64,000 bases of DNA from JBBIND01 sp037444075 (GTDB taxonomy: Bacteria > Acidobacteriota > Terriglobia > Bryobacterales > Bryobacteraceae): assembly GCA_037444075.1 (NCBI GenBank), contig JBBIND010000006.1, positions 32,204-96,203 on the forward strand. Reading direction: 5' to 3'. Shown here piece after piece: positions 25,755 through 34,549 of the stretch (positions are counted from its first letter, which is position 1; each line of letters starts with the position of its first letter). Below the pieces are notes generated by a model that saw nothing but the letters and a program-made list of their open reading frames with translations, was not told where the DNA came from and did not search any database. The translations under genes were made by a program, and so were the position numbers.

Positions 25755-26480
25755 CTAGCGTGTGGCGAGGATTTCAGCCAGGTGCATGCCGCGAATGGTG
25801 TGTCCGGCTCGCGCCATAGCGCCTTGAATCTGCATCAGGCAGCTGGCATCCACGGACACGACCGTGTCCGCGCCGCTGTCCAGTATGGCCTTGACCTTGG
25901 ACTGAGCCATGCCTGTGGAAACAGCCGGAAACTTGACGGCAAAAGTGCCTCCAAATCCGCAGCACTCTTCGGCGGGCTGCATTTCCTTCAGTTCCAGGCC
26001 CCGAACCCGCGAAAGCAGCCGCCGTGGACCCTCCCTAACGCCTAATTCGCGCAGAGCGTGGCAACTGTCGTGGTAAGTGACGACGCCTTCAAAGCGGGCG
26101 CCCACATCCTCAACGCGGGCGACCTCCAGCAGAAACCTCGAAAACTCCCAGACACGCGGGCGCAGCTTTTCCGCGGCTTGCAGCCATTCCGGCTCATTTC
26201 GAAACAGTTCCCCGTAGCGATGCAGGAGCATCGAAGCGCAGGAACCAGACGGCAACACCACGTATTCAGCATCCCTGAAGACCCGCAGGAAATGCCGTGC
26301 CACAGCCCGGGCCTCTTCCCAATAACCGCTGTTATAAGCAGGCTGCCCGCAACAGGTCTGATTTTCTGGAAAGTCGACACCCCAGCCGAGGCGTTCCAGG
26401 ACTTCCACCATGGACATGCCTACGCGAGGAAAAAACTGATCAACAAGGCAGGTGACGAACAGTGACGCCCGCGGAGCCAT
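25755..26480 (-). CDS. lutA: LutA-like cysteine-rich (Fe-S)-binding protein
   Basis: 241 residues with two CCG-type cysteine-rich modules: PENQTCCGQPAYNSGYWEEA and QPAEECCGFGGTFAVKFPA. These bind iron-sulfur clusters in LutA, GlcF and HdrB-like proteins. VVSVDASCLMQIQGAMARAG is the second family signature. First gene of lutA-lutB-lutC. No clear Shine-Dalgarno precedes ATG 26480. The substrate is taken to be L-lactate from the whole three-gene set. Confidence 0.9.
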   Translation of the reverse strand: MAPRASLFVTCLVDQFFPRVGMSMVEVLERLGWGVDFPENQTCCGQPAYNSGYWEEARAVARHFLRVFRDAEYVVLPSGSCASMLLHRYGELFRNEPEWLQAAEKLRPRVWEFSRFLLEVARVEDVGARFEGVVTYHDSCHALRELGVREGPRRLLSRVRGLELKEMQPAEECCGFGGTFAVKFPAVSTGMAQSKVKAILDSGADTVVSVDASCLMQIQGAMARAGHTIRGMHLAEILATR

Positions 26481-26558
26481 CAGAACGCAATTCTATCATC
26501 GCCTGGCATCCGCGACGAGGCGCATGGTGGGAGGAACAGGTGAACGCTCGAATGCCAC

Positions 26559-26588
26559 AAAAAAATGGGGGCGACTCCAGGCCGCCCC
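26559..26588 (-). terminator. Intrinsic terminator for the PEP-CTERM gene
   Basis: On the minus strand GGGGCG, a 9-nt loop, CGCCCC and then CATTTTTTT. It lies about 95 nt after the PEP-CTERM stop and upstream of lutA, insulating the two units. Confidence 0.7.
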
Positions 26589-26683
26589 ACACAACTCACG
26601 CGATCTTGTTTCTCTGCCCCACGAAATCGACCCAGTTTCAGACTTCGTGCGGCCCTACACAAAGAAGACTTCTTTTAGCCTTC

Positions 26684-27340
26684 TTACTTCTTCGCGCGGC
26701 GACGCCGCGCCAGCAAACCCAGCGCCAGGAATCCCGTGCCCATCAGGACAAAAGTAGCCGGCTCGGGCACCAGGTGGTAGCTCTGTGTGAAGGCACTGAT
26801 GGCGTTGCCCGCCGGAGCGCCAATATCCTTCCACACCGAAATGGCCCACGAATCCTGGAACTCCGCTGAAAAGACCGTCCCACCGCCGCCAAACGCAACG
26901 ATGTTGGCCAACTGGACCCCCTGCGTGCAAATACCGTGGATGTCAACGCTTCCGGAGCAGACTGTCTCCTGGATGCTGCTGCCAGGGGTACCCGTGTTTG
27001 CCAGATCGACCATGTTGATGGGCAGTCCGGAAGAACTCACGTCAAACCGGAGGGCAATATCATGGTTCTCCGTGGGGTGTCCCAGCAGTGTGCCGAAGTT
27101 AACGTAAACCCAGTTTCCCACCACACTGAAGCCAGTGAAACTGACTTGGGCATCCGCGATGTTGCCGAACGTATCATTGATCTGGAAGTTGCTAAGTGTG
27201 AGCGTGCTGCCCGGCACAACGCAAGGCCCCTGCGCCGCACCCCCTAACTCGCTAACGACAGTGCCAACAACGCAAGGCGTGGCAGCAGCTGTAGCAGCCA
27301 GCGTGAGCGTGAGCAATGCAACGAAAAACGCTTTTCTCAT
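26684..27340 (-). CDS. PEP-CTERM sorting-domain exported protein
   Basis: 218 residues: signal peptide (MRKAFFVALLTLTLAATAAA), a beta-rich body, and a C-terminal PEP-CTERM tail made of VPEPAT, the hydrophobic FVLMGTGFLALGLLA and basic RRRRAKK. Such tails are processed by exosortase. The body has four cysteines, which may form disulfides. ATG 27340 is chosen for GAGGAGAG upstream. Body function is unknown. It has its own promoter and terminator, so it is monocistronic. Confidence 0.87.
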   Translation of the reverse strand: MRKAFFVALLTLTLAATAAATPCVVGTVVSELGGAAQGPCVVPGSTLTLSNFQINDTFGNIADAQVSFTGFSVVGNWVYVNFGTLLGHPTENHDIALRFDVSSSGLPINMVDLANTGTPGSSIQETVCSGSVDIHGICTQGVQLANIVAFGGGGTVFSAEFQDSWAISVWKDIGAPAGNAISAFTQSYHLVPEPATFVLMGTGFLALGLLARRRRAKK

Positions 27341-27413
27341 GTCCACTCTCCTCATTCCCTCTATTCTCTGTAGCCGTCCCAGAGCTGCATGAACAGCCTA
27401 AAGTGATACACCT

Positions 27414-27442
27414 AGTATGAAGGTCCGTTCAGGCCATGTCAA
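27414..27442 (-). promoter_or_regulatory. Sigma-70-type promoter of the PEP-CTERM gene
   Basis: On the minus strand TTGACA (27437-27442), a 17-nt spacer and CATACT (27414-27419). This leaves a leader of about 65 nt. Confidence 0.6.
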
Positions 27443-27454
27443 GCCCGCACTCGA

Positions 27455-27489
27455 TTGGTAGCAAACGACTTTGGTACCAATGGTACTAG
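27455..27489. repeat. Tandem palindromic operator-like repeats upstream of the PEP-CTERM promoter
   Basis: TTGGTAGCAA (27455-27464) and the perfect palindrome TTGGTACCAA (27471-27480) are centred 16 bp apart; a looser copy, ATGGTACTAG, follows at 27480-27489. They begin 13 bp upstream of the -35, where activators bind. Confidence 0.5.
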
Positions 27490-27589
27490 ACAATGGACAG
27501 GGCAAAATCCTATCTGTAGTCGTCAAAAAAGCCGTTCGACTTGCGGTTCCGAGGGCTCGGAGCCCTGCTAAAGTAATACTTGAGGAGCA

Positions 27590-27994
27590 GTGAATCACTT
27601 AATTCCCCTGGTACTAGGCCTTTGCTTGGGCTTCTCGGCTGAGCCGGGTTCCCAACGCTTGCAGGGGCGATTGGAGATGCCGGCAGACGGACCCGCATTG
27701 CGGGCGGGAGACAAAGGCTTGGTCCAATTGACAGGTGATGGTCCGACTCTCGCACTCCTGAATGACGGGAGACTTCGCGGGGAGACCTTGGAAGTGCTCG
27801 GGGAATTCGAATCCAACGGCTGGTTCCGCGTGGGGCCCATCCACAGCAAATCCCTCTGGGTCACCCGGGAGGGCCGCCGATTCAGTGTAAGTTATTGGTG
27901 TGCGGTATGTTCCATCCGCACCTACTCGCCCGGAAAGTGCTGGTGCTGCCAGGAAGAGACCGAACTGGAACTGCTGAAAGCGGAGGCGCCTTGA
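27590..27994 (+). CDS. Exported hypothetical protein with C-terminal zinc ribbon
   Basis: 134 residues; I do not recognise the family. A signal peptide (IPLVLGLCLGFSAEP) is followed by a beta-rich part (GLVQLTGDGPTLALLNDGRL) and a four-cysteine unit CAVCSIRTYSPGKCWCCQEE, which looks like a CxxC...CxxC zinc ribbon. Start GTG 27590 has GAGGAG just upstream. It overlaps the next gene by 4 nt. The short hairpin AGGGCT-CGG-AGCCCT lies upstream of the start. Confidence 0.65.
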   Translation: MNHLIPLVLGLCLGFSAEPGSQRLQGRLEMPADGPALRAGDKGLVQLTGDGPTLALLNDGRLRGETLEVLGEFESNGWFRVGPIHSKSLWVTREGRRFSVSYWCAVCSIRTYSPGKCWCCQEETELELLKAEAP

Positions 27995-29025
27995 AACGAC
28001 TATTGAGCGCGTGCCTTTTCATGATATCCATATCACAAGCCGAGAACTACACCGCAGAGAGACTCACCATAGATGGGACAGAAGTGATACGCCTGGCGGA
28101 CTCAGCCTCGCGTGTTGAAGTCCTGGTGGCGCCCACCATAGGCAACAACGCCTACTCGATGAAGGTGAACGGTCAGAACATCTTATGGGCGCCGTTCTCC
28201 AGCCTGGCGGAGTGGAAGGCGAAACCCACGCTGGCTGGCAACCCATTTCTGGCGCCTTGGGCCAACCGCCTGGAGGGAGAGAGCTACCAGGCAAACGGTA
28301 AGCGGTATTTGCTGAACCCTGCGCTTGGCAACTTCCGCAGGGACGGCCATCGGCAGCCCATCCACGGCCTGCTGGCGTACTCCAACCTGTGGCGCGTTGT
28401 CGATATGAAGGGGGAGGCCCGCTCAGCCTGGGTGACCAGCCGACTTGAATTCTGGCGCTACCCGGACCTGATGGCCCAGTTCCCATTCGCCCACAACGTT
28501 GAAATGACGTACCGGCTGGAGGGAGAAACTCTCGAAGTCCAGACGGTTGTGGCTAATTTGTCCACGGAACCGTTGCCGGTCGCCATCGGTTTTCATCCTT
28601 ATTTTCAGATTCCGGGAGTCCCCCGCGATAGTTGGGAAGTCAGGCTGCCGGTCCGCGAACAGTGGGTGCTCAATGAAGCGCTCACCCCGACAGGAGAGAC
28701 GCGGCCCACGCAGTTGCCTAACCCGCTCACGCTCAAGGGCAATCAACTCGATGACGTTTTCTCCGGCCTGGTGCGGGACGCCGAGGGCCGGGCTGAATTC
28801 TCCGTGGAGGGCGGCGGGAAGAAGATCTCTGTCATCTATGGCCGGAACTTTGCCGTGGCCGTGGTCTACGCACCGAAAGGGCGCGAGTTCATTTGCTTTG
28901 AGCCGATGGCGGCCATCACGAACGCCTTCAACCTGGCCGAGGCCGGACGCTACGATGGGCTGCAAAGGGTGGCTCCCGGACAGATCTGGCGGGAGAGCTT
29001 CTGGATTCGCGCGACAGGTTTCTAA
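27991..29025 (+). CDS. Aldose 1-epimerase family protein (exported)
   Basis: 344 residues of the galactose mutarotase fold. Likely catalytic residues: His in PIHGLLAYSNLW and in AIGFHPYFQIPG, and Glu in FICFEPMAAITNAFNLAE. Interconverts sugar anomers. TTG 27991 is the start because GGAGG precedes it and it overlaps the preceding TGA; it yields a signal peptide (MKRLLSACLFMISISQA). Periplasmic location is inferred. No sugar transporter is adjacent. Confidence 0.85.
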   Translation: MKRLLSACLFMISISQAENYTAERLTIDGTEVIRLADSASRVEVLVAPTIGNNAYSMKVNGQNILWAPFSSLAEWKAKPTLAGNPFLAPWANRLEGESYQANGKRYLLNPALGNFRRDGHRQPIHGLLAYSNLWRVVDMKGEARSAWVTSRLEFWRYPDLMAQFPFAHNVEMTYRLEGETLEVQTVVANLSTEPLPVAIGFHPYFQIPGVPRDSWEVRLPVREQWVLNEALTPTGETRPTQLPNPLTLKGNQLDDVFSGLVRDAEGRAEFSVEGGGKKISVIYGRNFAVAVVYAPKGREFICFEPMAAITNAFNLAEAGRYDGLQRVAPGQIWRESFWIRATGF

Positions 29026-29046
29026 CAACTGCGCGTGCGGAAGGAT

Positions 29047-29072
29047 CCCGGCGGGCGGTTCAGCCCACCGGG
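29047..29072 (+). terminator. Hairpin downstream of the aldose epimerase gene
   Basis: CCCGG-C-GGGC, a 6-nt loop, then GCCC-A-CCGGG: a 10-bp stem with one mismatch, 21 nt after the stop. Followed by CTGCTTTG rather than a T-run. Confidence 0.4.
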
Positions 29073-29081
29073 CTGCTTTGC

Positions 29082-29130
29082 TGAGAGAGAAATGTGGCGC
29101 ATCAGCCGCTTGCGCAACATGCGCGCCACA
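29082..29130 (-). terminator. Terminator of the bamA-skp operon
   Basis: On the minus strand TGTGGCGC pairs with GCGCCACA across a 22-nt loop that holds an inner TTGCGCAA, followed by TTTCTCTCT. It lies 14 nt after the skp stop. Confidence 0.5.
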
Positions 29131-29143
29131 AAGGCAGTGCGCT

Positions 29144-29722
29144 CTATTTCTTCGCAGGAGCGGCGGGCTTGGGGGCGGCCGGCGGCGCCGGCGGAGGGGC
29201 CGCGCTCTGATCGTACAACTTGACGATATCCTGCGTAATGTCAATGCCATTGGCTGCGAACAGGACAGGGGATTCCGGCGAACTGACGTCCAGCAACAGC
29301 GTGAAGTTGTTGTCGCGCGCGTACTTGTCGATCAAGGCCATCATTTTTTGGCCCAGATCCTGCATGATCTTGTTGCGTTCCAAGTCGAAATCCGCCTGTG
29401 CGTCTTCCGTATCCCGGTTCAACGCGCGCGTTTTTTGATCGATGTCGCGCGCCAACTGCGCCCGCCGGTCCTCTGACATCGTGTTGCTGCCGCGGCTCAG
29501 TTCCGCCCGCAACGTCTCGATTTCGTTCTGCTTGGACTCCAGTGTCTTCCTTTTGGGGTCGAACTTGTTCTGCAGCGCCGTGGCTGCTTTCTGTCCATCC
29601 GCCGTGCTGATAATGGCGTTCTGGATGTGGATGATCCCGACCTTGGCCGGCGTCGCCTGCGCCGAAGCGAGCAACGAAATGCTCAGCGCCAAGATGGGCA
29701 AGCAAACAAATTGCTTAGTCAC
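29144..29722 (-). CDS. skp: Skp/OmpH-family periplasmic chaperone
   Basis: 192 residues: signal peptide (FVCLPILALSISLLASAQ), then KVGIIHIQNAIISTADGQKA and a long coiled coil (LESKQNEIETLRAELSRGSN, DIDQKTRALNRDTEDAQADF), the tentacle arms of Skp. It ends in an unusual PPPAPPAAPKPAAPAKK tail. Skp holds unfolded outer-membrane proteins on their way to BamA. GTG 29722 is chosen for GAGGAG upstream. It follows bamA by 66 nt, as in many bacteria. Confidence 0.85.
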   Translation of the reverse strand: MTKQFVCLPILALSISLLASAQATPAKVGIIHIQNAIISTADGQKAATALQNKFDPKRKTLESKQNEIETLRAELSRGSNTMSEDRRAQLARDIDQKTRALNRDTEDAQADFDLERNKIMQDLGQKMMALIDKYARDNNFTLLLDVSSPESPVLFAANGIDITQDIVKLYDQSAAPPPAPPAAPKPAAPAKK

Positions 29723-29788
29723 GATAAAAACTCCTCTCAATATTCTCAACAACGCATTGTGCCGGCCTGGTCCCTGGAATCGCTCCGA

Positions 29789-32764
29789 TTAGAACGTACG
29801 GCTGATCGTAAACCGGAATGTCCTCCGCTGTTCGAAGAAAGGGAACGCCTGAGCCGAAGCAGCGACAGAATTGATGAAAGATGCCTGGTTGGGGAAATAA
29901 GAACGGTCCACCACAACGGGTGGCTGTAAGACATTGCGGTGCACGGTCGGGTTATAGGCCCAATACAGGCGGAACGGCGCATTCACCACCGGCATCATGA
30001 TCTGCAGCTCGAGCCCCGTGGAGGTGCGGACCTTCTGCGTTCCCTGGGCGATGACCGCACGGCCATCGAAGGAGGCCTGCGGGAATTGCGAGTTGAGGAC
30101 GGCCAGGCGGTCGTCCCTCAGCCTGAGCTGGCTGGGGCGCGAGATCTTATTGAGGCCGGCATCGAAGAAGGCGGCCAGCACCACCGGGCCGGCAATGGGA
30201 ATGCGGTATTCGGCGTTGCCCACCAGTTGCGTGTCGCCGCCCGGGAAGATCAGCTGGTAGATGGGGATCCTCTGCGTAACCGGCTGGAATTCCTCCCGCC
30301 CGTCATTAATCACTTTCTGCATGCGCGCGGAGCCGTCAGCGTTCAGAACCGGCACGTCCGCCTGCCCAGGAACGAACGCGATGGGGCTGATGCCCCAAAT
30401 TTCAAACCCGCGGATATCGTTCTCGCCTCCCATGTAGAAGCGGTTGAACGGCGGCGCCGCCAGGCCTCCATAACCTGAAACGAACCGCGCCAACCCGTGC
30501 ACGCCGATGACGTGACCCCGCTTGAAGCCGGCGCGGAAGTACTTGGCGTCCACGGTCGGCTCCACCATGCGTACGTTGCCACCGAGACCCGCAAACGCGG
30601 TGGAGATGAACAAGCTGCGTCCGCGGCTCGGCGTAATGGGGTGATCCACGGTGTTGTAGGTGTAGGAGGGGATGAAACGGCTGGTGCGGATGCCGGCTAA
30701 CGTATTCGGCCCGCTGAGGCCCTGGAAGTTGATGAATTCGAAATATTGGCGCGAGGCTTCAGTGAGCGTGGTGATGTTCTGGCGATCGTAACCGTAGGTG
30801 AGGCCGACGCGCGCGAACGTGCGCCTCAGCGGGTAGCTCACGAACGTGGTGAAACCGTAACCGTTGGAGACGTAGTTGAGCAGGTTGTCCGTGCCGAGCG
30901 CATTGAACAAGGGGATCAGGTTGCGGCCGCTCAATAGCGACACCTCGCGTCCCTGGTCGAAGTTGAAGCGCTGCGTATACACCGTGAAGCCGGTTTGGAT
31001 GGGACGGTCCAGCAGATAAGGTTCGGTGAAGCCGAAGGTGACGTTGCGGATGCGGTCTCCGAGTTGCGCGTCAAAGCTGAGGACTTCGCCCAATCCCAGG
31101 AAGTTGTTGGTGGAGTAACCGAAGCCGACGAAACTGCCGGCGATGCCGGACACGCCGCCATTCAACTGAACGGAGTTCTTGCCGCGCTCTTTCACCTTCA
31201 GCGTGATGTCCACGGTGTTGGTGCGCGTGTCCCGCTTGATGTCGGCCGCTTCGTTTTCCTTGAGCACCTCGAAATAGCCCAGCTGGTTGAGCCGCAGGAT
31301 GCTCACTTCCCAAAGGCGCGTGTTGAACATGTCGCCTTCGTCAATCAGCAGTTCTCTCCGGATGACCTTGTCGCGCGTGGTGGTGTTGCCCGAAAAGTCG
31401 ATGCGCCTGACGAAGAACTGTTTGCCCTCGTCCACCGTCAGCGTCATGTCGATTTTGTCCGAATTGGGCAGCGGATCGAAACTCGGCTCCGGCACGAAAT
31501 CGATGTAGCCGAACTCGCCGTACAGCTTCCGCATGTTCTCCAGCCCCTTGCGCAGCTTCTCCGTAGAGAAGACGTCGCCTTCGGCCATCTGGAACAGCGG
31601 GAGCATCAGTGTCTCCGGCGTGCGGAACAGTTTGACGCCGACGAAGTTGATCTTGTTCAGATGATAGCGGCGGCCTTCCTCGACGCTCACCCGGATATCG
31701 GCGCGCTTGCCGGGCCGGTTCATGTAGAACGGCGGCACACGGAACTTGCCGCCGCCCACGTCGCGGATGTTCACTTCGTGTTCGAGAGCGCGCGCCGTGA
31801 AGTAGCCGCGCTCCTGGTAGAAGTTGCGGACGCGCTCCTTGTCTTCCTCCAGCTTGGTCGAGTCGTAAGCCTTGCTGAACATGTTCTCGAGCAGGATGGA
31901 GCGCGGGACGCCAATGGGACGCAGGTTCCGCATGGCTCGAATCACGGCCCGGTCACCGAACACCTGGTTGCCCACAACCTCGATGTCGCCTACCTTGACC
32001 TTGGGGCCTTCTTCCACCTTGAAGACGACCTCAACAGACGACGGCGGCAACTGGCGGACTTCCGGTTCCACCGAGGCGAACTGCCGCCCGCGTTCGGCCA
32101 GATACTCCTTGAGGACCACCACGGCCCTTTGCACCCGGTTTGGATCGAACTGGCTTTCCACGGTCAAACCCACGCGGCGCTCTTTGAAACGATCCAGAAT
32201 CTCGCTAATGGTAATGCTCTTGTTGCCCTCGTACTTGATGGAACGGACAACGCGCCTCTCTACGAGGCGGAAGCGAATGATCCAGCCAGTCTTCCCGGGT
32301 TCCCGTTCGAGCGTGATGTCGTCGAACCGGCCCGTATTCCACAGGGCCATGAAATCCCGCTGGAGCGCCTCGGCATCGACACGATCGCCGGGCTTGGAGA
32401 AGATCAACGCCCGCAGAGTGTCCTGGGGCACACGGCGCGCCCCGCGGAACTCGATGGCCTCAATGACGTTCTCCACTTCGCCCGGAGCCGCGGCAGGTTC
32501 TTCCTCTGGGGGAAGCGGCGCCTCAAAGCCAGGGCGCTCGGGCTGTTGAGGTTTTGCGGGAGGCGTTTCCGGCTTGGCTGGGTCGGCTGCCTGAGGAACT
32601 CGTTCGAACGGGCTGGCCGGCTTGGGAGGCGGCGGCGCAGGTTGTTGCTGCCCGGCCGGCGCCTGCCATGGGCTGGCATACACTGCAGGCGCAAAACCGC
32701 CCAGTGGCAGGATGACCAAGCCTGCAAATAGAGTTTCCAGGCGCAAGCGCCTGCCTGACATCAT
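29789..32764 (-). CDS. bamA: BamA, outer-membrane protein assembly factor
   Basis: 991 residues, longer than the usual ~800. Signal peptide, then a proline-rich linker (about residues 30-80), POTRA repeats (VVRSIKYEGNKSITISEILD, VKVGDIEVVGNQVFGDRAVI, IRVSVEEGRRYHLNKINFVG, FFVRRIDFSGNTTTRDKVIR) and a C-terminal barrel with NRFYMGGENDIRGFEIWGIS and the end segment RRTFRFTISRTF. Final Phe matches outer-membrane barrels. It inserts barrel proteins into the outer membrane. ATG 32764 is used, with GGAAAGGA upstream; TTG 32785 is possible. A candidate -10 lies at 32861. Confidence 0.93.
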   Translation of the reverse strand: MMSGRRLRLETLFAGLVILPLGGFAPAVYASPWQAPAGQQQPAPPPPKPASPFERVPQAADPAKPETPPAKPQQPERPGFEAPLPPEEEPAAAPGEVENVIEAIEFRGARRVPQDTLRALIFSKPGDRVDAEALQRDFMALWNTGRFDDITLEREPGKTGWIIRFRLVERRVVRSIKYEGNKSITISEILDRFKERRVGLTVESQFDPNRVQRAVVVLKEYLAERGRQFASVEPEVRQLPPSSVEVVFKVEEGPKVKVGDIEVVGNQVFGDRAVIRAMRNLRPIGVPRSILLENMFSKAYDSTKLEEDKERVRNFYQERGYFTARALEHEVNIRDVGGGKFRVPPFYMNRPGKRADIRVSVEEGRRYHLNKINFVGVKLFRTPETLMLPLFQMAEGDVFSTEKLRKGLENMRKLYGEFGYIDFVPEPSFDPLPNSDKIDMTLTVDEGKQFFVRRIDFSGNTTTRDKVIRRELLIDEGDMFNTRLWEVSILRLNQLGYFEVLKENEAADIKRDTRTNTVDITLKVKERGKNSVQLNGGVSGIAGSFVGFGYSTNNFLGLGEVLSFDAQLGDRIRNVTFGFTEPYLLDRPIQTGFTVYTQRFNFDQGREVSLLSGRNLIPLFNALGTDNLLNYVSNGYGFTTFVSYPLRRTFARVGLTYGYDRQNITTLTEASRQYFEFINFQGLSGPNTLAGIRTSRFIPSYTYNTVDHPITPSRGRSLFISTAFAGLGGNVRMVEPTVDAKYFRAGFKRGHVIGVHGLARFVSGYGGLAAPPFNRFYMGGENDIRGFEIWGISPIAFVPGQADVPVLNADGSARMQKVINDGREEFQPVTQRIPIYQLIFPGGDTQLVGNAEYRIPIAGPVVLAAFFDAGLNKISRPSQLRLRDDRLAVLNSQFPQASFDGRAVIAQGTQKVRTSTGLELQIMMPVVNAPFRLYWAYNPTVHRNVLQPPVVVDRSYFPNQASFINSVAASAQAFPFFEQRRTFRFTISRTF

Positions 32765-32860
32765 GAACCGCGGATTCCTTTCCAAACTGCGCTTTCCTCA
32801 GACGTGCTGGATGCCGCTCCCGTTTCAGGAGGGCGCGCAAGGTGCAGGACCAAAACCGTT

Positions 32861-32866
32861 ATTATA
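32861..32866 (-). promoter_or_regulatory. Candidate -10 of bamA-skp
   Basis: On the minus strand TATAAT lies about 95 nt before the bamA start in the 201-nt divergent gap. No good -35 is visible. Confidence 0.35.
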
Positions 32867-32965
32867 GCGAAACTGGAGGTCCATCACCTCCCCCAAAGCG
32901 CGCCCTCTCCTTGAAGGGCTTGCGCCCGGTGGAGTATCATCAAGACCCAAGGCGGAATCAACCTC

Positions 32966-34258
32966 ATGAATACACCCTTTCATCGTCGTGATTTTCTCAA
33001 AGCCAGCCTGGCGGCAGGCGGGTCGTTCGGTATTTTGGGCGCGCAGAAGAGGGCGAAGTATCGCACGGCGCTCATCGGCACCGGATGGTGGGGCATGCAC
33101 ATCCTGCGCGGTGCTATCCAGTCAGGAGAATGCCAAGTGGTGGGCATGTGCGACGTGGATGAGGGCCACTTGAACGACGGCACCGCTCAGGTTACGCAGC
33201 TTTCCGGCGACCAGCCGCGGAAATATAAGGACTACCGCGACCTGCTGGCCAAAGAGAAACCGGAAATCGCCATTGTCGGCACGCCGGATCACTGGCACGC
33301 CCTTCAAACCATTGCAGCCATCGGCGCCGGCGCCCACGTGTACGTGGAGAAGCCGGTTGGGCACACGATTCTGGAGGGACGCGCCATGGTCAATGCGGCG
33401 CGCGCGGCCAACCGTGTCGTGCAGGTCGGAACGCACCGCCGCGTTTCACCACACAATATGTCCGCCAGGGAGTTCCTGCGATCCGGAAAACTTGGCAAGA
33501 TTGGCATGATCCGCGCTTTTGTCCACTCAGGGGGCGGACCCGGCCAAAAGACTCCCGATTCGGAACCGCCTCCGGGACTGGATTGGGATATGTGGTGCGG
33601 CCCGGCGCCACTACGGCCTTACAACAAGAGCATCCACCCCAGGGGTTTCCGCCAGCATCTGGACTACGCCAACGGCACGCTCGGCGATTGGGGCATCCAC
33701 TGGATGGACCAGATTCTGTGGATCATGGAAGAGAAATGGCCCCGGCGCGTCTATTCCACGGCTGCACGCCACATCCGGCAAGACAGCACGACGGCGCCTG
33801 ACACGCAGATCGCCAGTTTCGATTTCGAGAATTTCACGGTCGCCTGGGAGCACCGCTTGTACGCGGCCAACAACGCCGAAAAGACCGCCATCGGCTGCTA
33901 TTTCTACGGAACGGAGGGAACCTTGCATTTGGGGTGGCTGGACGGCTGGAGGTTTTATCCGGCCAACCGGAAACAGCCCGAATTGCACGAGGAACCCAAG
34001 CTTCACACCAAGGACAACCACAACATCCCGGAACTGTTCGCAGATTTCCTGGAGTCCATCAAGACCGGACGGCGGCCGGTCTGTGACATTGAGCTCGGAC
34101 ATTATTCAAGCAACATGAGTCTGCTCGGCATGCTGAGTTGGAGGCTGGGCCGCAGCATACAGTGGGACGGGACCAAGGAGACAATCCCCGGCGACGCCGA
34201 GGCCAACCGTTTGTTGAGCCGGCCTTACCGCGCCCCTTGGCGCTATCCGAAGGCTTGA
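32966..34258 (+). CDS. Tat-exported Gfo/Idh/MocA-family oxidoreductase (second copy)
   Basis: 430 residues. Tat leader (HRRDFLKASLAAGGSFGILG), Rossmann motif ALIGTGWWGMHILRGAIQSG, the EKP motif in GAHVYVEKPVGHTILEGRAM, and a Gfo/Idh C-terminal domain with LDYANGTLGDWGIHWMDQIL and ELGHYSSNMSLLGMLSWRLG. It is longer than the copy at 17973-19082 and not closely related to it. Substrate unknown; it stands alone and is divergent from bamA. Confidence 0.87.
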   Translation: MNTPFHRRDFLKASLAAGGSFGILGAQKRAKYRTALIGTGWWGMHILRGAIQSGECQVVGMCDVDEGHLNDGTAQVTQLSGDQPRKYKDYRDLLAKEKPEIAIVGTPDHWHALQTIAAIGAGAHVYVEKPVGHTILEGRAMVNAARAANRVVQVGTHRRVSPHNMSAREFLRSGKLGKIGMIRAFVHSGGGPGQKTPDSEPPPGLDWDMWCGPAPLRPYNKSIHPRGFRQHLDYANGTLGDWGIHWMDQILWIMEEKWPRRVYSTAARHIRQDSTTAPDTQIASFDFENFTVAWEHRLYAANNAEKTAIGCYFYGTEGTLHLGWLDGWRFYPANRKQPELHEEPKLHTKDNHNIPELFADFLESIKTGRRPVCDIELGHYSSNMSLLGMLSWRLGRSIQWDGTKETIPGDAEANRLLSRPYRAPWRYPKA

Positions 34259-34358
34259 TCCGGCAGGATTCGCTCAGACGCCAGGCGGGGGTGGCTTGTC
34301 GCTGTCAGGCCACCCGGATGAGATAATCCCGCGTGGCATTTCACGGGCACAGTTGCGC

Positions 34359-34388
34359 TTGACGATCCTTCGCGCGACACAGTAAGAT
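34359..34388 (+). promoter_or_regulatory. Candidate promoter of the GGDEF/EAL gene
   Basis: TTGACG (34359-34364), 18-nt spacer, TAAGAT (34383-34388). It implies a 5' leader of about 155 nt. Confidence 0.5.
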
Positions 34389-34549
34389 TGCGGCGTGAGT
34401 CCGCAATTTTGCAAGGCAAATTCGGCTGCCCGCACTGCTCAGGATCGGACCATGCGCGCCGGGGCGCCTGGAGGCATCCGCCTCGCGGGGGATGCCGCCG
34501 ATTTTGCCGCCCAACGGCTGCGCGGGCGTTGGTTGCTCCGCAGGCTGGA
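34389..34549 (+). other. Structured leader of the GGDEF/EAL gene
   Basis: Contains a TGCGG/CCGCA hairpin (34389-34405) and a GGCATCC/GGATGCC hairpin (34473-34496). The frame stays open through it but encodes an arginine- and cysteine-rich stretch unlike a protein domain, so I treat it as untranslated. I could not fit it to the GEMM cyclic-di-GMP riboswitch consensus. Confidence 0.35.

Noticed and set aside
34395..34460. GEMM-type cyclic-di-GMP riboswitch
   Set aside because: GCAAGGCAAA is suggestive but the receptor, tetraloop and second stem of the consensus could not be placed.
34388..34549. Upstream extension of the GGDEF/EAL gene as coding
   Set aside because: Arginine- and cysteine-rich with no domain likeness, and it overlaps a plausible -10 and leader hairpins.
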